This document shows positions 1 through 5,339 of a stretch of 5,413 nt of DNA, piece after piece; within the stretch, counting starts at the first letter, position 1; the number at the start of each line of letters is the position of its first letter. Origin of the DNA: Ilumatobacteraceae bacterium (GTDB lineage: Bacteria > Actinomycetota > Acidimicrobiia > Acidimicrobiales > Ilumatobacteraceae); NCBI GenBank assembly GCA_025464045.1, contig JAODBQ010000393.1, positions 1-5,413 on the forward strand. The letters run 5' to 3'. The notes under the pieces are model-generated. The model ran no database searches. It saw only the letters and a list, made by a program, of their open reading frames with translations, and had not been told where the DNA came from. The position numbers were made by a program, and so were the translations under genes.

Positions 1-426
1 GAGGTGGACGGTCAGATCGTCGAGCGTGCGCAGCTTGCCGACGAGCTCGACGTTCGTCTCGGCGATCCGGCGCAGCAGCGCGACCTGCTCCAGCACGCCC
101 GGCAGCTCGGTGGCGAGGTGGTGCTGCAGCGCCGAGTCGGCGGCGGCACGCATCTCGTCGAGCACGTCGTCGAGCGAGTTGGCGAGGGACTGGATGTCCT
201 CACGGTCGAACGGGGTGACGATCGACGTCTCCAGCCGGCTGCGCACCGCGCGCATCACCTCGTCGCCCGCACGTTCGGCGGCGATGATCGTCTGCACCCG
301 CTCGGCCACCACCGGCAGCGACGTCATCAGCTTCTCGAGTTGGATGGCGGTCGATGCCGCTGTCTCGGCCTGCCGCTCGAACAGCGGATAGAAGCCTTCG
401 TCGCGGGGGATCAGTCGGAATCGCAC
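1..426 (-). CDS. DUF47 / PhoU-like phosphate-transport accessory protein, N-terminal part (runs off left edge)
   Basis: The minus-strand frame from a GTG at 426 is open for 142 codons to the window edge; the family is usually about 205-210 residues, so the C-terminal third is missing. The first residues, MRFRLIPRDEGFYPLFERQ, match the characteristic DUF47 opening. E51-x3-D55 sits where the family has its EHEGD-type acidic motif, and TPFDREDI (71-78) followed by LDDVLD (85-90) matches the second acidic helix. PhoU-like proteins are all-helical and bind metal through such clusters; DUF47 members usually accompany a Pit-type low-affinity phosphate transporter, so a pit gene just beyond the left edge is expected (inference). 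The start is set by the family N-terminus; the upstream purine run GAGAGAG is only a modest ribosome site. It is transcribed in the same direction as the alpha operon but is separated from rplQ by 190 bp and a hairpin, so it is probably its own unit. Confidence 0.85.
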   Translation of the reverse strand, partial: MRFRLIPRDEGFYPLFERQAETAASTAIQLEKLMTSLPVVAERVQTIIAAERAGDEVMRAVRSRLETSIVTPFDREDIQSLANSLDDVLDEMRAAADSALQHHLATELPGVLEQVALLRRIAETNVELVGKLRTLDDLTVHL

Positions 427-583
427 AGCTCTCTCTCGATGGTCGGTGACGGCCGCCGAGAGACTAGGTGACGCGCAGGTGGACGCACGATGAGCGCACG
501 TGCTGGCGAAACCCCTTCAGCGGCGGCACGCCGGCTGACGCCGACGCGGGGTACAGCCAGTGGGTTGAGGCAGCGGATTCAGA

Positions 584-607
584 CGAGCGGCTCGGACCAG
601 CCGCTCG
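584..607 (-). terminator. GC-rich hairpin 10 nt after rplQ stop, candidate end of the alpha operon
   Basis: A perfect 9-bp inverted repeat (584-592 with 599-607; CGAGCGGCT paired with AGCCGCTCG) encloses a 6-nt loop. It begins 9-10 nt downstream of the rplQ stop codon on the transcript. The hairpin is strong, but no U-tract follows it, so it would be a non-canonical terminator or a 3' mRNA-protecting stem rather than a textbook intrinsic terminator. Its position at the end of a seven-gene operon supports a 3'-end role; the termination activity itself is inferred. Confidence 0.45.
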
Positions 608-615
608 GACCAGCC
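590..615. repeat. 13-bp perfect tandem duplication in the rplQ 3' spacer
   Basis: GCTCGGACCAGCC occurs at 590-602 and again, immediately adjacent, at 603-615. The first copy forms most of the hairpin at 584-607. A further direct repeat, CAGACGAGC, flanks the pair at 580-588 and 618-626, the second copy lying over the rplQ stop and last codons. This looks like a local slippage duplication. Confidence 0.8.
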
Positions 616-616
616 G

Positions 617-991
617 TCAGACGAGCTCGATGCGCGCCATCTGGGCGTTGTCGCCCTGGCGCGGGCCGAGCTTGAGGATGCGCAGGTAGCCGCCGTTGCG
701 GTCGACGTAGCGTGGCGCCACCTCGGCGACGAGCTTGTGCGTCATCTCCTTGTCGCCGAGGTAGCCCTGGATCTGGCGGATCCGGTGCACGCGCATCGGG
801 CTCTCCTCGTCCTGGGCCTTCTTGGCCTTGGTGATGAGCTTCTCGGCGATCGGCCGGAGCGCCTTGGCCTTGGCCTCCGTCGTGACGATCGCCTCGGCGG
901 CGATCAACGACGCGGTCAAGTTGGCCATCATCAGCTTCTGGTGCTGGGAGCTGCCGCCGAAGTTGCGGGCTCGGCGCGGTGTTGCGGGCAT
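617..991 (-). CDS. rplQ: 50S ribosomal protein L17 (bL17)
   Basis: The 124-residue product is a complete bL17. It has the family start MPATPRRARNFGGSSQHQ, the block KLMMANLTASLIAAEAIVTT, KAKALRPIAEKLITKAKK near the middle, and a C-terminal block with RNGGYLRILKLGPRQGDNA. L17 is a large-subunit protein placed near the exit-tunnel region. At 124 residues it is close to the E. coli length and lacks the long tail seen in Streptomyces and Mycobacterium L17. The ATG at 991 follows GAGGA (about 8 nt upstream) and fits the family N-terminus. It is the last gene of the alpha operon, 79 bp after rpoA; that gap carries a triple 15-bp repeat running into the ribosome site. The stop is TGA at 617-619. Confidence 0.97.
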   Translation of the reverse strand: MPATPRRARNFGGSSQHQKLMMANLTASLIAAEAIVTTEAKAKALRPIAEKLITKAKKAQDEESPMRVHRIRQIQGYLGDKEMTHKLVAEVAPRYVDRNGGYLRILKLGPRQGDNAQMARIELV

Positions 992-1002
992 CGTCTGTTC
1001 CT

Positions 1003-1047
1003 CTGCGTCGTTCTCTACTGCGTCGTTCTGGGCTGCGTCGTTGCGGG
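1003..1047. repeat. Three 15-bp tandem units in the rpoA-rplQ spacer
   Basis: The 10-mer CTGCGTCGTT recurs exactly at 1003-1012, 1018-1027 and 1033-1042, a strict 15-bp period with a variable 5-bp remainder. In the mRNA sense it reads AACGACGCAG three times, ending directly at the rplQ Shine-Dalgarno. The period is a whole number of codons and is in frame with rplQ (Asn-Asp-Ala in each unit), but no ATG, GTG or TTG opens that frame, so I treat it as non-coding. Confidence 0.85.
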
Positions 1048-1070
1048 GGGCGCGGTTCGGTACGTGGCCG

Positions 1071-2003
1071 TCAGCCGCGCAGCGTCAAGCCGCGCTCGTC
1101 GAGCTTCTGCTTGACCTCGTCCAAGCTCTTCTGGCCGAAGTTGGTGATGTTCAGGAGGTCGTCCTCGGTCTTGGTGAGGAGCTCGCCGACGGTGTTGATC
1201 TGGGCACGCTTGAGGCAGTTGCGCGGGCGCTCGGACAGGTCCAGCTCCTCGATCGCGAGGTCGAGGTCCGGCGAGGTCGCGGCTGTGCTGGCGACTTCGC
1301 CGAGCTCGAGGCCCTGGGGCTCGTCAGACAGGTTGGCAACCAGGTCGACGAGCGAGCGCAGCGTCGCCCCGGCCGAGGCGAGCGCCTCGCGTGGGGTGAT
1401 CGAACCATCGGTCTCGATGTCGATGATCAGCCGCTCGTAGTTCGTGCTCTGCTCGACGCGGGTCGGCTCGATCTCGAACATCACCCGGCGCACCGGCGAG
1501 AAGATCGCGTCGATCGGCACGACGCCGATCGTGCGGGTCTGCGTGTCCCGGTCGCTCGACAGGTAGCCACGTCCGCGCCCGACGGTGAGGTCGACGGCGA
1601 GGCGGCCCTTGGCGTTGAGGCTGGCGATGTGGAGGTCCTTGTTCAGGATCTCGATGTCGCTCGGGCACTTGATGTCGCCGGCGGTGATGTCGGCGGGACC
1701 GCGGACGTCCAGCCGGAGGATGACCTCCTCGTCGCTGGTCGAGGTGAGGACGACGTCCTTGATGTTCAAGACGATGTCGGTGACGTCCTCGGAGATCCCC
1801 TGGATGGTGTCGAACTCGTGCAGCGCATCGTCGAAGCGGACCGCGGTGATGGCGGCGCCAGGGATGCTGGAGAGCAGGGTGCGGCGCAGGGAGTTGCCGA
1901 TGGTGTGGCCGAAGCCGGGCTCGAGCGGACCGATGGCGAACCGCTGGCGGGTGGCGTGGTCCTCGCCGAGAGCTTCGACGATGGGGCGCTGGATGACGAG
2001 CAT
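1071..2003 (-). CDS. rpoA: DNA-directed RNA polymerase alpha subunit
   Basis: The 310-residue product is a full-length alpha subunit. The N-terminal assembly domain (about 1-225) contains the dimerisation and beta-contact signature EPGFGHTIGNSLRRTLLSSI, and also HEFDTIQGISEDVTDIVLNI. After a short acidic linker the C-terminal domain (about 247-310) has RPRNCLK at 259-265, matching the E. coli R265/N268/K271 DNA- and activator-contacting helix, and NFGQKSL, matching its second contact loop. The domain binds UP elements and activators. The ATG at 2003 is chosen because MLVIQRP is where the family begins and AGAGG lies 9 nt upstream; the frame stays open to 2354, but that extension is shadow of rpsD. 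It lies 50 bp after rpsD. The stop is TGA at 1071-1073. Confidence 0.97.
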   Translation of the reverse strand: MLVIQRPIVEALGEDHATRQRFAIGPLEPGFGHTIGNSLRRTLLSSIPGAAITAVRFDDALHEFDTIQGISEDVTDIVLNIKDVVLTSTSDEEVILRLDVRGPADITAGDIKCPSDIEILNKDLHIASLNAKGRLAVDLTVGRGRGYLSSDRDTQTRTIGVVPIDAIFSPVRRVMFEIEPTRVEQSTNYERLIIDIETDGSITPREALASAGATLRSLVDLVANLSDEPQGLELGEVASTAATSPDLDLAIEELDLSERPRNCLKRAQINTVGELLTKTEDDLLNITNFGQKSLDEVKQKLDERGLTLRG

Positions 2004-2053
2004 GTAATGGAGCCTCTGGTGCGGGGTGAAGTGCAGTCGTTCGGGTGCAGGCG

Positions 2054-2671
2054 TTACTTGGAGTAGAGCTCGACGATGAGCGATTCGCGCACAGGAACGT
2101 CGATGTGGTCGCGCTGGGGCAGGTCGCGAACGGTGACCTGCTTGCCGCCGTCGCCAACTTCGAGCCACCCGACGACCTGGCGGTCGAGGGTGTCGATGTT
2201 GTGCTGGATGACGATCATCTGCTGCGACCGTGGGCCGAGCTTGATGACCTCGCCCTTGCGGACGCGATAGCTGGCGATGTCGACCCGCTTGCCGTCGACC
2301 TGGATCAGGCCGTGGTTGACGAACTGACGGGCCTGCGGACGGGTGCTCGCCCAACCGGCGCGGTACACGACGTTGTCGAGGCGCTGCTCGAGGAGGCGCA
2401 GCAGGTTCTCGCCCGTGGGACCGGCGAGGCGCACGGCCTCTTCGTAGGTGTTGCGGAACTGGCGCTCGAGGACGCCGTAGATGTACTTCGCCTTCTGCTT
2501 CTCCTGCAGCTGGGCGAGGTACTCGCTGCCGGCGTTGCGACGGCGGGTGCGGCCGTGCTGACCAGGCGGGAAGGGGCGGCGCTCGAGCGCCTTGCGGCCC
2601 TTCTCGTTCTCGAAGATGTTGGTGCCCAGGCGACGCGAGATGCGCACCTTCGGGCCGGTGTAACGAGCCAT
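2054..2671 (-). CDS. rpsD: 30S ribosomal protein S4 (uS4), zinc-free type
   Basis: The 205-residue product has the standard uS4 length and layout: N-terminus MARYTGPKVRISRRLG, then RPFPPGQHG and LQEKQKAKYIYGVLERQF, then the S4 RNA-binding fold from about 95 (LEQRLDNVVYRAGWASTRPQARQFVNHG in sense, with VDGKRVDIASYRV after it), ending LIVELYSK. S4 nucleates 16S rRNA assembly and in E. coli represses its own alpha operon by binding the rpsM leader; whether that holds here is unknown. The N-terminal region has no cysteine cluster, so it is the C-minus form that does not bind zinc. The ATG at 2671 is 4 nt after the rpsK stop; its ribosome site AGGACC lies over the 3' end of rpsK, suggesting coupled translation. 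Confidence 0.97.
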   Translation of the reverse strand: MARYTGPKVRISRRLGTNIFENEKGRKALERRPFPPGQHGRTRRRNAGSEYLAQLQEKQKAKYIYGVLERQFRNTYEEAVRLAGPTGENLLRLLEQRLDNVVYRAGWASTRPQARQFVNHGLIQVDGKRVDIASYRVRKGEVIKLGPRSQQMIVIQHNIDTLDRQVVGWLEVGDGGKQVTVRDLPQRDHIDVPVRESLIVELYSK

Positions 2672-2675
2672 GGGA

Positions 2676-3074
2676 TCAGGTCCTGCGACGCTTGGGCTGA
2701 CGGCAGCCGTTGTGGGGGACGGGGGTGACGTCCTTGATTGACGAGACTTCGATGCCGGTGCTCTGGATGCTGCGCACGGCGGTGTCGCGCCCGGAACCCG
2801 GACCCTTCACCTGCACCTCGACACGGCGGAGGCCGTGCTCCATCGCGGCGCGAGCCGCCTTCTCGGCGGCCATCTGCGCGGCGAACGGGGTGCTCTTGCG
2901 CGAGCCCTTGAAGCCCACACCGCCCGACGAGGCCCAGGAGATGACGTTGCCCTCGGTATCGGTGATCGAGACGATCGTGTTGTTGAACGAGCTCTTGATG
3001 TGCACGATCCCGTTGGTGACGTTCTTGCGCTCTCGCTTGCGGGGGCGGCGTCCGCCCGGCTTCGGCTTCGCCAT
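2676..3074 (-). CDS. rpsK: 30S ribosomal protein S11 (uS11)
   Basis: The 132-residue product is a complete uS11. It has a basic N-terminus (MAKPKPGGRRPRKRERK), IVHIKSSFNNTIVSITD, WASSGGVGFKGSRKSTPFAA, VKGPGSGRDTAVRSIQ and the C-terminal DVTPVPHNGCRQPKRRRT. S11 sits on the 30S platform and lines the mRNA exit region with S18 and S21. The PHNG motif holds the Asn-Gly pair reported to become isoaspartate in E. coli S11. The ATG at 3074 shares its A with the last base of the rpsM stop (TAATG), and GAGGAAG lies just upstream inside rpsM, a classic translational-coupling arrangement. Confidence 0.97.
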   Translation of the reverse strand: MAKPKPGGRRPRKRERKNVTNGIVHIKSSFNNTIVSITDTEGNVISWASSGGVGFKGSRKSTPFAAQMAAEKAARAAMEHGLRRVEVQVKGPGSGRDTAVRSIQSTGIEVSSIKDVTPVPHNGCRQPKRRRT

Positions 3075-3457
3075 TACTTCCTCACAGCCTTCTTCTTGTT
3101 CGCGACGGTCTTCTTCGGGCCCTTGCGGGTGCGAGCGTTGGTGTGGGTGCGCTGGCCGTGCACGGGCAGGCCCTTGCGGTGGCGCACGCCCTGGTAGCAG
3201 CCGATCTCGATCTTGCGCTTGATGTCCTGGGCGACGTTGCGGCGCAGGTCACCCTCGACGACCTGGCCCGTCTCCTCCACCCACACGCGGATCTTGTTGA
3301 CCTCGTCCTCGGTCAGGTTGCGGACCCGCTCGTTGGGGTCGAGCCCTGTGTCGGCGCAGATCTTTTGGGCCGTCGGCTTGCCGATCCCGTAGATGTAGGT
3401 GAGCGCGATCTCCAACCGCTTCTCGCGGGGGATGTCGACGCCGGAGATGCGTGCCAT
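3074..3457 (-). CDS. rpsM: 30S ribosomal protein S13 (uS13)
   Basis: The 127-residue product is a complete uS13: MARISGVDIPREKRLEIALT, then the helix-turn element YIYGIGKPTAQKIC, then RNLTEDEVNKIR, and the basic C-terminal tail GVRHRKGLPVHGQRTHTNAR followed by a lysine-rich end that reaches toward P-site tRNA. S13 lies in the 30S head and contacts bL31, uL5 and tRNA. The ATG at 3457 is chosen from the family N-terminus and from GAGAGG about 10 nt upstream; the frame remains open to 3562, but the extra residues are unlike S13 and overlap rpmJ. It is 29 bp after rpmJ and overlaps rpsK by one base. Confidence 0.96.
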   Translation of the reverse strand: MARISGVDIPREKRLEIALTYIYGIGKPTAQKICADTGLDPNERVRNLTEDEVNKIRVWVEETGQVVEGDLRRNVAQDIKRKIEIGCYQGVRHRKGLPVHGQRTHTNARTRKGPKKTVANKKKAVRK

Positions 3458-3486
3458 CAGGTGTTGACCTCTCTCGATATCACGTC

Positions 3487-3600
3487 TCAGCCTTGCCGCT
3501 GCTTGTGACGCGGGTTGTCGCAGATCACGCGCACACTGCCGTGGCGACGGATGATCTTGCACTTCTCGCAGATTCTCTTGACACTTGGACGAACCTTCAT
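3487..3600 (-). CDS. rpmJ: 50S ribosomal protein L36 (bL36), zinc-binding type
   Basis: The product has 37 residues, the usual size for the short bL36 form, and begins MKVRPSVKRICEKCK. It keeps the full zinc ribbon: C11, C14, C27 and H32. bL36 packs against 23S rRNA in the large subunit. The ATG at 3600 is the family start; upstream is only a moderate ribosome site (CAGGGTC). The gene lies between infA and rpsM, its standard place in the alpha operon, with 38 bp to infA. It is of the C-plus kind; no zinc-free second copy is visible in this window. Confidence 0.96.
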   Translation of the reverse strand: MKVRPSVKRICEKCKIIRRHGSVRVICDNPRHKQRQG

Positions 3601-3638
3601 GGTGACCCTGCTGCCTTTGTGACGGCTTCGTGTACGAC

Positions 3639-3863
3639 TTACTTGTACCGGTACGTGATGCGACCTCGGGTGAGGTCGTAGGGGGTGAGCTCCACTTGCA
3701 CCTTGTCGCCAGGGAGGATCCGGATGTAGTTCATCCGCATCTTCCCGGAAATGTGCGCCAACACCTTGTGGCTGTTCTCGAGCTCCACCCGGAACATGGC
3801 GTTGGGCAGGGACTCGAGGATCGTGCCTTCGAGCACGATGGCGTCGTCTTTCGGCTTGGGCAG
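3639..3863 (-). CDS. infA: Translation initiation factor IF-1, probable CTG start
   Basis: IF-1 is an OB-fold protein that binds the 30S A site and, with IF-2 and IF-3, sets initiation fidelity. The body ESLPNAMFRVELENSHKVLA, then HISGKMRMNYIRILPGDKV and the end TPYDLTRGRITYRYK, is unmistakable. The usual length is about 72-74 residues. The only ATG/GTG/TTG in the frame upstream of this body is GTG at 3836, which gives 65 residues and cuts off the start of strand 1. Reading from CTG at 3863 gives 74 residues beginning MPKPKDDAIVLEGT, aligned with the family N-terminus, and this CTG lies 6 nt after GAGGAGG. I therefore prefer the CTG. No other start exists before the stop codon near 3935. It is the first gene of the operon. 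Confidence 0.93.
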   Translation of the reverse strand: MPKPKDDAIVLEGTILESLPNAMFRVELENSHKVLAHISGKMRMNYIRILPGDKVQVELTPYDLTRGRITYRYK

Positions 3864-3869
3864 CGGGGG

Positions 3870-3876
3870 CCTCCTC
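3870..3876 (-). promoter_or_regulatory. infA ribosome binding site that decides the CTG start
   Basis: On the minus strand GAGGAGG is a perfect match to the anti-Shine-Dalgarno core and is the strongest ribosome site of the operon. It lies 6 nt before CTG (3863) but 33 nt before GTG (3836), which has no comparable site of its own. Confidence 0.75.
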
Positions 3877-3951
3877 GAACGGTGAACTGTGGCACGGCCG
3901 GACGAGGGAACGGTGCCGGGACACGCGCAAGCTCAACTGGGCCGAGGAGCA

Positions 3952-3980
3952 ATGCTACCGGTGACGGGACGCAACGCCAA
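3952..3980 (-). promoter_or_regulatory. Candidate sigma70-type promoter of the alpha operon
   Basis: On the minus strand TTGGCG (3975-3980) and TAGCAT (3952-3957) are separated by exactly 17 bp. Each matches its consensus at four of six positions. Transcription would begin near 3945 and leave a leader of about 80 nt before infA. The assignment rests on spacing and position only. Confidence 0.5.
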
Positions 3981-4091
3981 GCCCCTCTTCGAAGCCGAAC
4001 GGCCGAAGACGGGGGCGGAAGTGGCCCACCGTAGCAAGCCAGGAGGTGGCGGGTGGCGGATCTCGAACCCGGGAGTCGTTACTGTCGGCCG

Positions 4092-4121
4092 GTCGATCGG
4101 TGATCATCGAACGTCGATCGG
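4092..4121. repeat. Direct repeat GTCGATCGG, 21 bp apart, upstream of the CoA-transferase
   Basis: GTCGATCGG occurs at 4092-4100 and 4113-4121, spaced 21 bp start to start, i.e. two helical turns. Between them, TCGAT (4093-4097) and ATCGA (4106-4110) form an inverted repeat, with a TGATCA palindrome at 4101-4106 inside. The second copy runs into the Shine-Dalgarno of the next gene. The arrangement fits an operator with same-face half-sites, but the regulator is unknown. Confidence 0.45.
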
Positions 4122-4132
4122 GAGGAGCGAGC

Positions 4133-5299
4133 ATGGGACCGCTGGAAGGGATCAAGGTCGTCGAGTGCGGCCTGCTCGTGCAGGGGCCCCAGGCCGCCGC
4201 CACCCTCGCCGAGTGGGGTGCCGACGTGATCAAGGTCGAGCTGCCCCAGATCGGTGACAGCTCGCGCTGGCTGCCGATGACGGCGACCGACCCGCGCACG
4301 CCGCACTTCTTCGCCTGCAACCGCAGCAAGCGCAGCGTGACGGTCGATCTGCGCCGTCCGGCGGGCGTCGACGTGTTCCTGCGCCTCGTCGAGTGGGCCG
4401 ACATCGTCATCAGCAACTTCAAGCCGGGCACCATGGACGCGTGGGGCGTCGGCTACGCGGCCGCCGCCGCGCGCAACCCACGGGTGATCTATGCGATGGG
4501 TTCGGCGTACGGCTCGAAGGGCGTCAGTGCCGTGCGCGAGGGCGCCGACCTGGGCGGCCAGGCTGCCGGCGGCCTGATCAGCACGACCGGTGGCGCCGGC
4601 GTCTCCCCGTCACCCGTCGGGGCCACGATCGCCGACCACATCGGCTCGCAGAACATCGTCGGCGGCGCGCTCGCCGCCCTCTACGCCCGTGAGCGGACGG
4701 GGCGGGGTCAGCTCATCGAGACCTCGCTCGTCGGCGGGATGATGTGGGCGCAGGCGCCCGAGATCAGCGCCTGCCTGTTCTCGGGCGTCCCCGCCGGTCC
4801 GTCGGCGCAGGGCCACCCGCTCGTGCCGGGGATCTACGCGATCTTCCCGACTGCGGACGGGCACATCGCCGTCGTCGGCGTGCCCTCGCCGCAGCGACCG
4901 CAGTTCTTCGCGGCGATCGGCCACCCGGAGCTCGAGGAGCAGCTCGGCAAGCTGCTCTACTTCGAAGCCGACAAGGCCGAGTTGTTCCCGGTCCTCAACG
5001 ACGTCTTCCGGACGAAGACCACGGCGGAGTGGATCACCGTGCTGCGCGCCGCGGGCATCCGCTACGCGCCCGTGCGCGACCACGCCGAGATCATCGCCGA
5101 CCCCGACTCGTGGGAGAACGGCTACCTCTCCGACGTCGGTGACGCGCGGATGGTACGGGTCCCGGTGGCGTTCAGCGACACCCCCGCCGTGCATCCGACC
5201 ATGCCACCCGCCCTCGGCGAGCACACGTTCGACGTCCTCGACGCGCTCGGCTACAGCGGCGGGGAGATCGCCGAGCTCGCAGCCACCGGCGTCATCTGA
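4133..5299 (+). CDS. Family III (CaiB/BaiF) acyl-CoA transferase
   Basis: The 388-residue product has the class III CoA-transferase pattern: MGPLEGIKVVECG at the N-terminus, LAEWGADVIKVE (25-36), NRSKRSVTVDLRRPAG (63-78), DIVISNFKPGTMDAWG (90-105), then GADLGGQAAGGL (137-148), in which D139 occupies the place of the catalytic aspartate that forms the acyl-enzyme anhydride in formyl-CoA transferase. ERTGRGQLIETSL follows, and the second domain ends with the usual HTFDVLDALGYS. Length is within the family's normal range of about 380-410. Enzymes of this fold move CoA between carboxylic acids (formyl/oxalate, carnitine, bile acids, succinyl/mesaconate) or act as alpha-methylacyl-CoA racemases; the sequence alone does not tell which. 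The ATG at 4133 follows GGAGGAG by 5 nt and matches the family start; the frame is open 29 codons further upstream but without family resemblance. Confidence 0.92.
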   Translation: MGPLEGIKVVECGLLVQGPQAAATLAEWGADVIKVELPQIGDSSRWLPMTATDPRTPHFFACNRSKRSVTVDLRRPAGVDVFLRLVEWADIVISNFKPGTMDAWGVGYAAAAARNPRVIYAMGSAYGSKGVSAVREGADLGGQAAGGLISTTGGAGVSPSPVGATIADHIGSQNIVGGALAALYARERTGRGQLIETSLVGGMMWAQAPEISACLFSGVPAGPSAQGHPLVPGIYAIFPTADGHIAVVGVPSPQRPQFFAAIGHPELEEQLGKLLYFEADKAELFPVLNDVFRTKTTAEWITVLRAAGIRYAPVRDHAEIIADPDSWENGYLSDVGDARMVRVPVAFSDTPAVHPTMPPALGEHTFDVLDALGYSGGEIAELAATGVI

Positions 5300-5313
5300 G
5301 ACGCGTCGCCTGA

Positions 5314-5329
5314 GACCAGCCGACTGGTC
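5314..5329. promoter_or_regulatory. Perfect 6-bp dyad after the CoA-transferase stop (hairpin or operator)
   Basis: GACCAG and CTGGTC are separated by 4 bp, 15 nt past the stop codon. As RNA it would be a short stem-loop ending the transferase transcript, though no T-run follows. As DNA it would cover the -35 position of a promoter whose -10 is TATCAT at 5340-5345. The sequence does not decide between the two. Confidence 0.4.
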
Positions 5330-5339
5330 CGCCGTTCCG

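Larger units (their letters stand above)
427..616. other. Intergenic spacer between rplQ and the DUF47 gene
   Basis: No open frame here looks like protein. The half next to rplQ carries a hairpin and a 13-bp tandem duplication (listed separately). The half next to the DUF47 gene should hold its promoter; a minus-strand TAGTCT at roughly 468-473 has a -10-like shape but no convincing -35, so I do not call it. The truA gene often found after rplQ in actinobacteria is absent. Confidence 0.6.
3864..4132. other. Divergent intergenic region between infA and the CoA-transferase gene
   Basis: This 269-bp stretch separates the alpha operon from the plus-strand transferase gene. It contains the infA ribosome site and promoter on the minus strand, a tRNA-3'-end-like sequence at 4045-4078, and repeated GTCGATCGG elements at 4092-4121 upstream of the transferase. 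Small dyads such as GCCGAACGGC near 3994-4003 are also present. No small gene in it is supported. Confidence 0.6.

Noticed and set aside
4..471. Plus-strand open frame (155 codons) over the left end
   Set aside because: The minus strand there encodes a clear DUF47 N-terminus; the plus frame is its shadow.
1003..1047. CRISPR-like array
   Set aside because: The 15-bp period with 5-bp variable parts is far too short for repeat-spacer units; it is a simple tandem repeat.
992..1084. In-frame upstream extension of rplQ through the 15-bp repeats
   Set aside because: There is no ATG, GTG or TTG in the open stretch, and L17 proteins start at the methionine at 991, which has a good ribosome site.
822..2066. 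Long plus-strand open frame (414 codons) opposite rpoA and part of rplQ
   Set aside because: It is antisense to two certain genes, its translation is low-complexity Asp/Val/Leu/Arg/Gly typical of a GC-rich shadow, and it matches no family I recognise.
2004..2354. N-terminal extension of rpoA to 2354
   Set aside because: The extension lies inside rpsD, is Arg/Pro-rich shadow sequence, and the alpha family begins at the MLVIQRP methionine with its own ribosome site.
3458..3562. N-terminal extension of rpsM to 3562
   Set aside because: It overlaps rpmJ, and S13 begins at MARISGVDIP.
4610..5224. Minus-strand open frame (204 codons) opposite the CoA-transferase
   Set aside because: It is a shadow of a well-supported gene, with no recognisable domain and a composition typical of antisense GC-rich frames.
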